64,000 bases of DNA from Moringa oleifera (GCA_021397835.1 JAJFZO010000575.1:749001-813000); one strand, 5' to 3'. Numbered from the stretch's first letter, positions 38,214-50,402 are shown. Notes: generated by a model from the letters alone, not told the origin. A program made the numbers and translations.

Positions 38214-38502
38214 TCCCTCAAAATAAATACTATTTTATTGATTTTTTTTAAAGGAGAGGAAGAATAAGAGAGATAACTCTTGAAACTTGAAATTGCTGTG
38301 AATGGCTTGCAAATACTTGTTTTGTTACATTGATGAAGGTTATATAAATAGGAGAAAATAAACAATCAGATCTAAAATTGTACTTATCTAGATATCTTAA
38401 AATCTGAATTTAAAATTCAAATGAAAAGATTATTCTTATCCAACTACCTGATAAAATAGAAGAATAGATTTTCTTTACAGCAGACAAGACATTTTGCTAA
38501 TA
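38214..38502 (-). repeat. 5' LTR of the Copia element
   Basis: Clearly homologous to the other LTR from about 38251 to 38496. The inner boundary is uncertain, because the first 35 bases or so align poorly. Its outer end reads TATTAGC, a mutated form of the expected TGTTA. Confidence 0.75.
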
Positions 38503-39592
38503 ATTGTGAACTTAAAATACTTTTTCAGATTAGGAGACCGCCAAGGTTTACATGTCAGCATCAATGTTTTCTTCATGTAATAAACACACAAGATGATCTT
38601 GTAACTATGCGTGTTTAACCATGAAAGTTTACGGAAGGAGTAGTATTGGGGTTATGTATTTTCATGACTGAAATCTGTGGAAAGAGGGGGAGTTGATATG
38701 AGGTGCAAGATCCTGTATTTTTTTCTTTTTATTTTTCTTTTGTCTATCATTGGCCGAGTCACCAATATTGACCTTGAAGTTGTCATGTCTCCATGCATGA
38801 TTCAGCTTCTTACTTACGAAGTGGAAACCATGAAGAAAACAAGCATTGGTATTTACCTTATGAATCTCATGCAGCTTTTTGTCTTCTTGGAGATCTCCCT
38901 TTTGATCTTCTGCCACCAAAAGGGCTGGGAATGCTTATTTTCATAATATACAGAAGCTCTTGACCATTAAGCCTAGAGATTGTTCTTGTGAGCTTCTATA
39001 GCTTCCACATGATTAATTCACAGCAAGAAGCAGAGGTACACTAGTTTCATGGCTGAAGCTAGACTATCATGGAAATAATTGTGGCTGAAAAATAATAATT
39101 GAGGTCTCAATTTCTACCAATGACATGAACATCCTTCTCATTTCTCAAGTGAAATGATTCAACATCATAGAGCGAGTTATTGTGGCTATCTTGCTTGTCA
39201 ATTTTGTGCATAAAGGGACAAAATTCATATAAAAAAAAATGTTTCTCCTGAAAAAAGGACAGGAGTCACAGGACAAAGAAAATGAGAAAGCTGGCATCTC
39301 AGGATGCATGTACGGGGAAGTGGTATCACGGACTCTAGCCTAGTGTACTTGGTTATCTTACACCAAGGATCCTGCCAAGCAAGAGATCGAACGAGGAGCA
39401 CAGGTTGTTGATGTTTGTACTAATACAATCCTGACGAGAACAAAGCCAAGAGAGCCTGGCTCTATGCTGTCTCCCTCAATCGGTGCTCCTTGTCTGTTGG
39501 CTGTCCATGGCCATTAAAATATTCCCCATTTCAAGCTCACTAGACAAACTCACTTAAATTCTAAGGGAAATTCACAAAAGATAAGAAGGAAG
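38503..39592 (+). other. Upstream region of the third aminotransferase gene
   Basis: No coding region is seen. It should contain the promoter of copy 3, but no TATA box stands out; the ATTAAAATATT stretch near 39514 is a weak candidate. Confidence 0.4.
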
Positions 39593-41467
39593 ATGGGAGC
39601 TGTATTGAAGCGATGGAGTTTCAGAAGGAGCAAGGACCTGAACCTAGATGCAGATGTAACCGTAAGAGGCACGCTGATCAGGCTAGCGGGAAGCATCAAT
39701 AAAGAAGATCGAAGGCAAATGATACCCCTCAGCCATGGTGATCCTGCTGTCTTTCCATGCTTCAGGACCTGTCTGTTTGCTGAAGCAGCTGTTGTTGATG
39801 CTCTTCGATCAGCCAAGTTCAATTGTTATCCCCTATATATGGGTGCTCTTCCTGCTAGGAGGTAATATCTGGACGCTGCTGCTGCATGTTCCTGTTCAAG
39901 ACTTTACCTTCTTGAAGAAGCCCTGCTCCTCAAGAAGACTATTCTTTGACCTTTTGGCCATTGGTTTTGATTCCTTTTTCTTTATTCCCCCTTGATGCAT
40001 AGGGCTGTTGCTGGATATCTCTCCAAGGATCTTCCATATCAGCTATCACCTGATGATGTTTATATCACGTTAGGTTGCGGACAGGCAATGGAAGTCATAT
40101 TGACAGTCCTTGCTAGTCCTGGTGCAAATATTCTACTGCCTAGACCAGGCTTCCCAAACTACGATGCCCTTTGTGCGTTCAGACATCTTGAAGTTCGTCA
40201 CTATGATCTCCTTCCTCAGAAAGCCTGGGAAGTAGACCTTAACGCTGTCGAAGCTCTTGCAGATGAGAACACTGTTGCTATGGTTATTATCAATCCAGGC
40301 AATCCTTGTGGAAACGTTTTCTCCTATGAGCATTTGGAGAAGGTTTGATCAGCTTCCCCAATATTTATGAAGTGTCGCTCTTTATATTGATATGGGTGCT
40401 TATCATAGAACTTGCTGAACTGTAGATAGCAGAGACAGCGAGGAAGCTTGGGATTCTGATTATTGCTGATGAAGTTTATCAGCATGTAACTTTCGGAAGC
40501 AACCCGTTTGTGCCACTAGGAGTGTTTGCATCCATTGCTCCTGTTGTCACTCTTGGTTCCATATCAAAGAAATGGGCTGCTCCTGGTTGGCGAATCGGTT
40601 GGCTTGTGATAAACGATCCAACAGGCACCCTTCAAACTTCTGGGGTACTCTTATCTCTCTCTCTCACCCCCTCTGAAAATCTCAATATCATCACCTCCGG
40701 TTTGAGAAGCTAAAGTAGCATCCCTCTTAGCAAGCAATTGATGTTTTGATCGTTCAGATGGTTTTGCAGAATATAAATGGAAAATTTTATGCTTTTTGTC
40801 TTCTCAGATTGTTGAGTACATAAAGGCCTGTCTGAATATCAGCCAAAACCCAGTAACCTTTATTCAGGTAGTAGTTGTTTCATTTTTAGGGTCATATCTA
40901 AACACAATGATGATTATATCATTGCTGGATATAACAGGGGGCACTTCCTCAGATTCTTGAGGAAACCAATGAAGATTTCTTCTCCAAGTATACCGGTATG
41001 CTACGAGAAACTTCAGGCATTCTGTGTGATAGAATTGAGGAGATTCCTTGCATTACCTGCCCAGAAAAGCCACAAGGATCTATGTTTATGATGGTGAGAA
41101 TCTAGGGAACCTTACAGAATTCTTGTCAGGAGTTAATAACATGAAGACCATTGTGAATGGTTAACAATTAATGTCGACTTCAGGTTAAGTTGGATCTTTC
41201 ACTACTTGAAGACATTGATGACGACATGGACTTCTGCCTTAAGCTGGCTAAAGAAGAATCTGTCATTATCATTCCTGGTAAGAAATGAGACTTAGTGATC
41301 GATTTTGTTTTCTCCGTGGCCTTAACAGGCATCATCATCTCTCAACAGGGGATAAAGTGGGTTTGAAGAATTGGCTCCGCGTATGCTTTGCCCTGGATCC
41401 AGCAGTTCTTGAAGACGGGCTTGCAAGATTAAAATCATTCTGCAACAGGCATGCTAAGATCACTTAG
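39593..41467 (+). CDS. Tyrosine aminotransferase-like protein, copy 3 (divergent)
   Basis: Exons: 39593-39861, 40003-40342, 40426-40644, 40808-40867, 40938-41093, 41184-41277 and 41349-41467, giving 418 residues. Exons 1-6 are identical in length to the other two copies. Core residues are kept: Asn190, Asp218, Tyr221, Lys251 and Arg390. Several normally conserved places are changed: SHGDP instead of [16 protein letters not shown] instead of the usual Ser-Pro-x-x-Gly stretch, GCGQ instead of GCNQ or GCTQ at residue 116 in the cofactor-phosphate loop, ADEVY instead of [15 protein letters not shown] after the catalytic Lys, and LRVCFALDP near the C-terminus. No frame break is present, so it is probably expressed and may have changed substrate range. 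Confidence 0.93.
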
Positions 41468-42314
41468 ATATTTCAGGTCATCTGATTGGATTTCTGTTGC
41501 CGGTTGGTCTGTGTATCCCTGGAACTGTTCAAACAGTTTCATGCCTACATGCTCAGTTTTCTTAACAAATTGCCTGAAACTTCAAGGATTTCCTATTCAA
41601 AAACTGAACTTTATGTACTGATAAAGCATTTCAGGATAAATTATCTGTATGTTCTTTAGATTTTAATCCCTTTGATTTATTTAAGCTATGTTGAGTTTTA
41701 TTATAAAAAATTAAAATATATGATAACTTAATAAAAGCAATGGTCGCTTCTTTTTCTTTTTTTTTTATTCTTTAGTAATGTTATTATAAATATAAAAATA
41801 TATTTTTAATATCATATAAAAAATTCAGTGTTAACTCAAATTAACATTTCATCCATATGGATAAAATATATTTATATATAAAATATTATAATTTGTAGAA
41901 AAAAGTCCAAAAAGAGCCCATGAGGAAGCCCACGACGTCTGGTCCATACTTCAAAAAATGGACCTTTCCCCAGAAGAAAGCCATTAACTGCACAAAACAA
42001 ATGGCCCTTTCCACTTTCCTTTTTTGACCGTTAAATTGATTCCTCGCGGCCCCCACTGACCCCGCCGTCAAGATTTCAAATTCCTATAGAAGCAAAACTC
42101 ATCTTTCTCTCCAACGGCTCCAAATCCTCAAAACCCTATCTTCAAGCACCAGAGAACTTCTTCAATCAAATTCCACAAGTTCTTCGAACTGAAACATAAA
42201 TACCCATCTGAAGATTATTTCAAAAATCGCTCTCGTATCTTCTTCATTTTCTCTCGATTAAGAAGCCCGAGATATTCTCTGTGTCCAAACGTCAAGGGAA
42301 TCGTCGGGTCATAA
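41468..42314 (+). other. Spacer between aminotransferase copy 3 and the reticulon gene
   Basis: 3' flank of copy 3, then an AT-rich stretch (41680-41900), then GC-richer sequence. The last part (about 42080-42314) looks like a pyrimidine-rich leader of the reticulon gene. Confidence 0.45.
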
Positions 42315-44385
42315 ATGGATTCGTCGCCGCCTTATCATCGACAGACCCCCCAGTCTCAAACGAAATCAGCTTCACGCCTTGCAAGGATTAGCTATTCTGT
42401 TATCGAGTCAAAAGAAGATTCCCCACGTCCCTCTCTAGACCTCGTATCTTCATCTCCCAAGAAGACCCAATCACCCTCAGCTCTCTCTATCAAATCTGCC
42501 GGCTGTCTTCCTCTGCACGAACTACTCCTTCTATCACCCTCTCCCCTACGAAAATCAAGAACCCGACTCGCTGATAGGTTCGAAATGGCTTCAGAGGAGG
42601 CTGTGGAGCCAACTGGGTCAGCACGCAAGAGATGCAAAAGCAGGGGGGCCCAGATTGGCCTTTCAGGCTGTGCCTCCCCAAGGAATAATCGGAGGTTGAG
42701 GAGAAGATCGGAGCTGGAGAGTAGAGAAGATAGGGACTCGGCTATTGTTGAAGAGATTGGAAGAGGGAGGAAAAGGCGGCAAAATGGCCGATCTAAAAAG
42801 GAAAAGCTCATTGCTTCTGTTTCAATGCCACCAAGTATGTCTGGATGGTTTTTCCTTATCTGTTTCTTTCTTGTTTCTTTTTCTTTCTTTCTTTTTTCTG
42901 ATGTTTTACATTTTATTTGTTCTTCTTTTGTGCATATAGAGGAAAATGATGATGCTGATCAGGGCAATCTAGATCAGATTTGGGAGATGATTAGTGATTT
43001 GGTTATGTGGAGAGATGTTGCTAAATCAAGCCTTTGGTTTGGTTTTGGATGTCTATGTTTCTTCTCTTCTTGCCTCACCAAAGGGATTAGCTTGAGGTGC
43101 GTATCTCTTCCTTTTTGTTATCCCTTTGGGATTTGATTAGCATATCTAAAACTCCTCACTTTCTGTTTTGGAAGCCTTTTCTCTGCAATTTCCCAACTTG
43201 GACTTCTGTATCTCGGTGCATCATTCTTCTCAAACTCCTTTTGTCAAAGGTAAACTTCTAGCTTCTCTTCCATGTTATGTTACAGTCTGTTTTAGCCTAT
43301 TCTTTTAAATTTCATTGACACCAAATTTACAGAAATAATGAGGTAAAGAGACGCGAATGTAAGCTGACAGAAGATGACATTTTGCGAGTTGGTAGACTAA
43401 TTCTTCCAGCTACAAATCTTGCAATCTCAAAGACAAGAGACCTATTTTCAGGAGAACCATCAATGACCCTCAAAGTAATTATCAAGATTCATCTTTTTGA
43501 TATTTAGAATACCGTGTTTGAGAATGTTTAAAATGGGTACTTGAATTGGCCTTCCCTATTCATGGCTACAGGTAATTCCATTTCTCCTTCTAGGAGCTGA
43601 ATATGGCCACCTTATAACACTCTGGAGGCTATGTGCATTCGGTATGATCACCACACCAGTCAAGAGCCCTCTTGTTAGTAAATAAGTACAACAATTCATT
43701 ATAGTCTTTGGTCTTCGTGATTATGAATATTGGTCTGTATTTGAGCAGGATTTTTCATCAGCTTCACAGTTCCAAAGCTGTACTCGTGCTACTCTAGTGT
43801 GATGAACCAAAAAGGTAGGTAGCACCTGTCAATGTTCTGAAACATTTAGGACTGTGGTAGTTGGTTTGTGTTTCTTCTAGTCATATGCGTTATTCAAATG
43901 GATCTTGGGTATGCAGCTGAGAATACGAAAAGATGGGTAATGGAAGTATGGGGAGCTTGCTCTCACAAGAAGATCGTGGCAGCATCAGCAGCTACTTGCT
44001 TTTGGAATCTGTCTAGTGTAAAAACCCGCATCATCACAGGTAGTTCTAATTACTAATCCATGATTAATTGTTCATAACAAGTTGCTGCTACACTAGCTTA
44101 TAATGATTCTTCCTGGATGAGAGCCATATTAGGCCACTAGCCTAACTGGTTCAGAGCCAAAAGTGTTTTCTAACTTGACATTGTTGTTTCATCAAGAGCT
44201 GCTGAGATGTGATTTTATTTGCAGCATTCGTCTCTTTGGTACTGGTCCGTTACTACCGGCAATATCTGGTGTCGAAGCCAGATGAAGGGGATGCAGAAGG
44301 GAAGCAAGAGGAGGAAGAACAGCAACAAGAGCAAGAGCAACAGCAGGCACTGGTGGTGGTGGGAGAGGAAACCCTGAAGGAGTAG
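42315..44385 (+). CDS. Reticulon-like protein with a long basic N-terminal extension (RTNLB17/21-type)
   Basis: Exons: 42315-42834, 42940-43096, 43175-43249, 43333-43474, 43572-43641, 43749-43814, 43917-44039 and 44225-44385, giving 437 residues. The first 175 or so residues are a Ser/Pro- and Lys/Arg-rich extension with candidate nuclear-localisation stretches such as KRCKSR and GRKRRQNGRSKKEK. The reticulon homology domain follows, starting near LVMWRDVAKSSLWFGFG. It has two long hydrophobic hairpins around FSAISQLGLLYLGASFF and VIPFLLLGAEYGHLITLW. The C-terminus is Glu/Gln-rich. Reticulons wedge into and curve tubular ER membrane; the role of the extension is unknown. Arabidopsis relatives (At4g28430, At2g20590, from memory) sit beside tyrosine aminotransferase genes, as here. 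Confidence 0.92.
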
Positions 44386-45194
44386 TTTGCTACTTTGTAG
44401 CTTATCAATCTCTAAAGCTAACACAGACAGAAGAGGGCTTTGTGTATTAGGTCCATAAAGCTAACTCTGTAACACAGTTGATGGTGAACATAATGTTAGC
44501 CATTAACCTTCAGCAGATTGTATAAATAACAAAAAGGGCTTCCTGTTTTCTTCTTCAGTTTCTTCCTTCATGTTCCCAACAGCTTTTCTTGTCATTTTAC
44601 TCTTTCTGCTTTGAAAAGTAGAAAGAAAGAACTATCATATTTGGATTGATGGAAGAAGATTCATTATTTATTTATCTTATTATTCTTTAAATATGGACAA
44701 GGATTTTATATCATAATTATAAATTAATAAAAAATGATTACTATTTTTTTACATTAATATCATAAATAATATTTTTAAATAATTTTGATTAAATTTAATT
44801 TTACTTACTGATAATTTATATTTTTGAAAAATTTTAAATCATTTTATCATTCCCATAATTCAATAATGAGCACTATAAAATAAATGTCAGTTAAGAGTGG
44901 CAAGGAGTATAATAATACTATGTAATTGGTCAGTCTGGATCGCCCATCCAATGACATGTGACCACGTAGTTAACTAGAAAGCCATGCAAACTACATAACC
45001 AGAGCCCAATAGCCAATTCCCAATCACCCGTTTTGCAAAATTAGTAACCCTAAAACGGTTGCTTCCATTTTATGATGATTATTATCACCAAACGCCCAAT
45101 GCTGTTTTCATTTCTCATCCTGCTAACCAGAAAGGAAAAAAAAAAGAGGAAAAGAAAAAAGCTAGGGTTTAAGGGCCCCTAGTGCGTGTAAGCA
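44386..45194 (+). other. Spacer between the reticulon and OB-fold genes
   Basis: 3' flank of the reticulon gene, an AT-rich stretch near 44640-44900, then the promoter and leader of the OB-fold gene. A GCTAGGGTTTAAGGGCCC stretch just upstream of the ATG (about 45161-45178) contains a telo-box-like AGGGTTT and a TCP site II-like GGGCCC. Both are common in promoters of plant ribosome and growth genes. Confidence 0.45.
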
Positions 45195-46997
45195 ATGGCG
45201 ACTACGGTGGCGACAGGAACCGCGACAGCGAAGAAGAAGCCGGTGTTCGTGAAGGTGGATCAGCTAAAGCCAGGAACCAGCGGGCACACGCTGACTGTCA
45301 AGGTCGTTGAGGCGAACCCTGTGAAGCCCGCCATTCGCAAGGGCCGGTCCGTGACGACTCTGACTCATCCTCCTCGCGCCCCTCGCATCGCTGAGTGCCT
45401 CGTTGGCGACGAGACCGGTTCTATCCTCTTCACCGCGCGCAACGACCAAGGTATATATACGCTTACAATCAATGTGTATAGATTTCATCTTTTATTTTTT
45501 ATGTATTTCTGATACATGCGTTCTTTAGTCTTGCAACAATGTGAAACTTTTTCAACTTTCAGGTTTTGTTTTGCAACCTGAGATAAGATAGTACTTTTTG
45601 ATTGTTTAGGTTGGTTGTTAACTTGTTATTTACTAGAAAATGTGAGGAAGGAACGGAAAGTACTAGAACTTTGGGGGTTTTGGTTCTTAGTTCTGGGACT
45701 AGGAATTAGGAGAAACCGAGGCAGAAGCTTGCACAAACTGATAGATGGACTGTATTAGAATGCTGTTTCTTTTTTTCTTGATCAGAGGAAGAGGTGGAGC
45801 GGGATATTGGCTTTAAATTTGAAACAGGAAATTGGAAGTTCTGTATTTCATGCTTCATATTGTTTGATATAGCTGGAATGTCTTTTGCTCGTCTTCTGCA
45901 GGCAGTCATTGTATTTGTCCTGCTTGGCTGTTGAGAAAATATGGAGGAGGAAGAAAGTTCCTAATTATACATGAACCTCGTAATTGATCAGGATCTAAGT
46001 ACTGATGGCAAAATAAAAGGAGACACAATCTAGACTGTAAAAGTTTACTCTTCGTTTAGTTTTTTTGTCAATAACCTCATGAGATTCATGTAGAACCTTA
46101 CATTGAATTTGATTATGTACGAATTATTTTAGGAAGTATGTCTGCCATGTTTTGGCATGAATTCTTCTGTTCTCCCTCCTTTCCCTCATGCATGTGATGA
46201 GAAAGGTTAGTGATTTGTTGGTTGCCGGAGGAAAAGAAATTTGAAACTTACGACTCTTTCTGAAAGGAAACTAATGTTTCTAGTATTTGGAATGTATGAG
46301 ATGAAAATGTCAAAGAATTTATCCTTTCTCTCTCTCTATTTGTCTCTTGCCCTAAAATAGGTGAACATAGAAGTGTACCTCTTGGAATTATTCATCTGTT
46401 TATGTGCCTTTTTTTTAGCAGATTTGTTTATGTTCCTTTTAATGCTTTAAAGATGTATGCATCAGTAACTGCTGCCCCGCTGTTCAACTTGTTGATTTAA
46501 TAATAAGTTCAGTTTATGTGCTCTGGATTCTTTATTGCTTGGGCTTGCAGTTTATCTTTCTGAGACTGCTGTAGAAGTTGGAGTTGAAAACCTTGTTCAG
46601 GCATTTCATAAATTTTTTCACGAATATGTTTATATTTTTAGCTATCTTTGCACATACTATTTAGAGCTTGGATTTGCATATTTTTAGAGTGGTCATAAGA
46701 AGAAATGCCTTTGAATGATGATGTGCTTGTTGTTACGAAGCATTATGGTCTTGACAAGCTTGTTGATGTGAAACATGTTGGACTTGACAAGTTTATTTCT
46801 GTGCAGTTGACATTATGAAGCCGGATGCAACAGTTATTTTGCGTAATGCCAAGATTGACATGTTCAAAGGGACAATGAGGTTAGCAGTTGACAAATGGGG
46901 ACGCATTGAAGTCACTGAACCTGCCTCATTTACTCCGAGGAAGGAAAACAATCTATCATTAGTTGAGTATGAATTAGTTAATGTTGCTGAGCAGTGA
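45195..46997 (+). CDS. Small OB-fold nucleic-acid-binding protein (SOSS-B/At4g28440-like)
   Basis: Two exons, 45195-45450 and 46807-46997, separated by a 1356-bp intron, encode 148 residues. After an Ala/Thr- and Lys-rich start, the OB-fold barrel is seen as FVKVDQLKPGTSGHTLTVKV, then ECLVGDETGSILFTARNDQ, VILRNAKIDMFKGTMRLAVD and WGRIEV. Length and sequence closely resemble the uncharacterised Arabidopsis At4g28440 group. That group is related to the single-stranded-DNA-binding SOSS-B/hSSB proteins. Binding to single-stranded DNA or RNA is inferred from the fold only. Confidence 0.94.
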
Positions 46998-49095
46998 TTG
47001 GTATATCTTGGAAGTGAAATATTTGGAAGTTAGACCAGTATTTGATTCTGATTGTCTAAGCCATGAACTGTCAATGAGATGCATTTTTAGTGGCTGGACT
47101 GGAGTAATCACACATAAAATGCATTTTGGTGTTCAGTTTGAAGCTCAAAGTGTTGCAGATCTTTATGCTTTTGTTTGGATGGAACTTTCTTTTAAGAGAA
47201 ACATAGTCAACCTTGTTATGTATCTTTGTTAAGAAGAAAGAATACAATTTTGTGAGGTAAGCTGCAACTCCCAATGTCTTAATTTTGCATCAGTTTACCT
47301 CTTACAGAAACAAATGTTTTGCACTTCGTTGCAATGTCAGATGAACCTGAACTGGTCTCAATATAACGACGAACAACTATGAAAAACATCAAGAAGATGC
47401 AATCAAAAGTCTCTAACATCTCAGTTCTGAGTTCCCTTTGGTAAGCGCATCAATCAATGGGTAACAATATTATCTATCCATAATGTAGGATATCTGAAAT
47501 AGGAAAATAACTCAGGCCTCTTATAGAAGTTGATTTATGGTTAAATCTATGGCTATGGTTCAGGAAGTCCAAAGTCCTCCAAATTTACAACCACAAACGA
47601 AGTACTTCAGGCCAGAATTGCCAACATTAGAGGATGTTACAGGCCTAAAGAAACAAAAGACAAGAAGTCAGAATAAGAGAAAAACTTCACTTTTGAAACC
47701 TACCTACCAAGGCAAAATATATGTTCACAACATGTGACAATAACTCTAAACCTGGGAAAAATGTAAACTATCTTACATGACAGTCAAAAAACTGCATGCA
47801 TAGAACTTGTGACTGTGAACATTTATCAATAATATAGTCATACAAGGAACTAAATTCACGTGCATTTCAGCATAAAAGCAAAAGATACAAAAATGAAAAG
47901 GAACAGAGAAAAAAAAAAACAGAGTGGAATCATTCAGCAGATATCTCATTCAACAATTTAAGTTAAGGAGGCATTATTTTCTTTTAGAATCAAAGAACTT
48001 TTGAGCAAGTTCTTTCTTGAACTCATTGAGAAACCATCATAAATCATGTTGTTACATGATTAAATATGAGAAATTAGTAAGAAGCTCATGATCTTCAAAC
48101 ATCAAAAATAAAAGGGGAAAAATTTACTTCCAATAATCGGCAATACAAGTGCACATCAAGTCTATGGGCTACATTATGAAGTTTCAGACATACAAATGTT
48201 AAAAACCCTCCAGCCTCAAAGAATGATGAGGTGTACTAATTCGTCTATGTTTTGAAGCAAATTTAATTCTACTTGTCGCCCCGGTGGTTCAACCAAAACT
48301 TCTAACTTATCCGTAGTAACTCAGAATGCAGAATATTGTACACAAACTGGCTTGAATCCTCTGAACAGTCATCACACATCATCATTGCAAGCTGAATGAA
48401 TAAGAATCATCAGTGAAGTCCATGTTAAATTGATACTGCTACTTAATGTCCAAAAAATATAATATTCTGAATCAGCTATCAACATTTTTTCTTACAAGAT
48501 CATTACATCAACAGCCAACAAAAATGTAACATAACTCACATCATGAAACAAAATTTTCAATGAAATTCTAGAGGCACTTAATATTAAGGAATAAGTTAGT
48601 AATGCAAGCAAGAAGATAGTCAAGTACAGCTCAAAAACTGGAGTCTGTGAATCACATTCGCAATCATATCAAGGAATATATATGACCTTGTGTGACAGGT
48701 GGACCATTCAAACTACTAAGTAATAACAAAAAGGATCATTCACTTCCGAATCCAACTCTGGTAGTTCTTTTCTTTTCATTTCCAGTTTCCATGAAGCAAA
48801 TACTAGATGCTAAATCATATAATGTATTATGGTGAATGGAAGAACACAAATATTATTGCGCATAACAGAAAAATCTTCCTGAATAATACATGATCAGTGC
48901 ACTAAGCTTATACCTTTTCCTCTCCAAAAACTCTCAAACATTCCGTTGTCCATAAAATGCCTCAATTTACATTAAGTTTCATCTTCACTTTGAAATAAAA
49001 CTGCTCTGCCTAGTCTATAAATGATTCCATTTCCTAGGATTAAAAGCTCTGAAAGATACAGAAACGCAAGTCATTCCATCTTTGCTTCTTGATCT
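46998..49095. other. Convergent 3' region between the OB-fold and NFD6-like genes
   Basis: No coding sequence is recognised. The first few hundred bases are the 3' flank of the OB-fold gene. The rest is probably 3' UTR, possibly with untranslated introns, and downstream sequence of the minus-strand NFD6-like gene. Confidence 0.4.
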
Positions 49096-50402
49096 TCATC
49101 TAGTCTTCTTTCGGCCTACAGCATGAAAAGAGGAACAGGCACCTTTTTATTAAAACAACATATGAAGAAAGGAATCACATATTAAATTTACTTCTAAGAC
49201 TTCAAATATATGTAGACTAAGTGGGATTAAAATGTGTCACTGATTTTAGATACATGGCCTATCGTCCCCATGCATTTTGAAGAAGAAAAGGTGGGAGAGT
49301 GGCAAAGGAGATGGGCATGGTACGAAAAAGCTTGTCATTTACTTGGATTAAGACCCAGATTTCCTATGTTTTGTGTTCAAAAGTTCGAATCTTATATGTA
49401 TCTTCTTTTGAATTTGAATACAGATCCCATGGCTTTATGCCAGTATGAACATCAACTTACCGGAAATCTAAGGTAAAGAACATCAAGAGGCCCTACAACG
49501 ATGCTAGATACCTAATTCAACAATGAAAACCAAGTGGTTAGGCAACCCTAAAAGCATAATTTCCTACCTGATGAACGTAGGGATACAGAACAACCACAGA
49601 TAAAACATAATTCCTAACAAATCCAATCATCAATCATATTTATCTACCTAATAACAAAAGAGTGTTCCTGCACTAGAAAAGTCAGATAAACAGCAGCCTT
49701 TGAGATGAGCAAAAAATGCTACCAACACAGCATGAGCACAACTTTCTAAAGCCATCAGAAAATTTATCTAATTACAACAGCAGCAGTGAGCACAAACAGC
49801 ATTGTCAATTGATTAAAACAAACTAACAACTGTATACCGCAGAAGCAAGCAAATCCAACTATAACAAGTAATTCAAATTTGACCAAAAATTGAAAAATGA
49901 AGAAAGAAGTGACAACACCTTCTGGAAGCCAACCATAACTTCGGCGAGAAATAGAGAGCATCGAAGTCATCAATGCTGAAGCAGTAGCAGAGTGGTATGG
50001 CAGCATCGATTCCACACAGAAGCTCGCTTCGACAGGACACCTGCATTAATTAAAATAACTAAATAAACAAGGCCAAACACTTTGTATTCATATTCGTACA
50101 AGTTTTTATCTGCATATATAATATCAGACAAACACATACGAGCACAAATACAAGTGTATGCCACTTAAGCATATTTGCACATAAAAACTAAGAAGCACGT
50201 ATGTCATTGTAAATGGAGCTCCTAACTCTACAAGAAAATGGAATTATCAGCTTAATAGTGACCTGAAGGAGCAACCAAGAGGGTTTTTTGTGGGGGCCCG
50301 GAGTGGAGAGCGAGCGGCTTTAGTTTGAGAGGCCAGACGAGCCACCGCGCTGCGAGCCGAGCTCGATCGGACAATAGATCTGGCAGCCGCAAAATAGGCC
50401 AT
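49096..50402 (-). CDS. NFD6-like small mitochondrial protein
   Basis: Three minus-strand exons, 50402-50263, 50040-49919 and 49115-49096, join in frame to 93 residues. The N-terminus, [20 protein letters not shown], is Arg/Ser/Ala-rich like a mitochondrial presequence. The conserved block [19 protein letters not shown] followed by [11 protein letters not shown] is the signature of the plant NUCLEAR FUSION DEFECTIVE 6 family. Loss of NFD6 in Arabidopsis affects polar-nuclei fusion, and the protein is mitochondrial; its biochemical role is not established. The last coding exon is only 20 nt (ends RKKTR, stop). If exon 2 is read through instead, the ending differs. No single open frame covers the gene, so ORF-based annotation would miss it. 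Confidence 0.85.

Larger units (their letters stand above)
36214..38502 (-). mobile_element. Internally deleted Ty1/Copia LTR retrotransposon
   Basis: Two similar direct repeats of about 276 bp flank the element: 36214-36489 and roughly 38214-38502. On the minus strand the 36214-36489 copy begins TGTTAATAAG and is preceded by a purine-rich tract, ACAAGGAGGAA, so it is the 3' LTR. The outer flanks actgt (36209-36213) and attgt (38503-38507) may be a decayed 5-bp target duplication. Inside are a gag-like frame (38136 down to about 37288) with SPMFDGENYQMWAARMKAYL, and a pre-integrase fragment (37091-36759) with NQNLLSISQLLKKRYRVLFE. Integrase, reverse transcriptase and RNase H are missing, so it could only move with help in trans. 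The LTR copies differ at roughly one base in twelve by eye, suggesting an old insertion. Confidence 0.85.
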
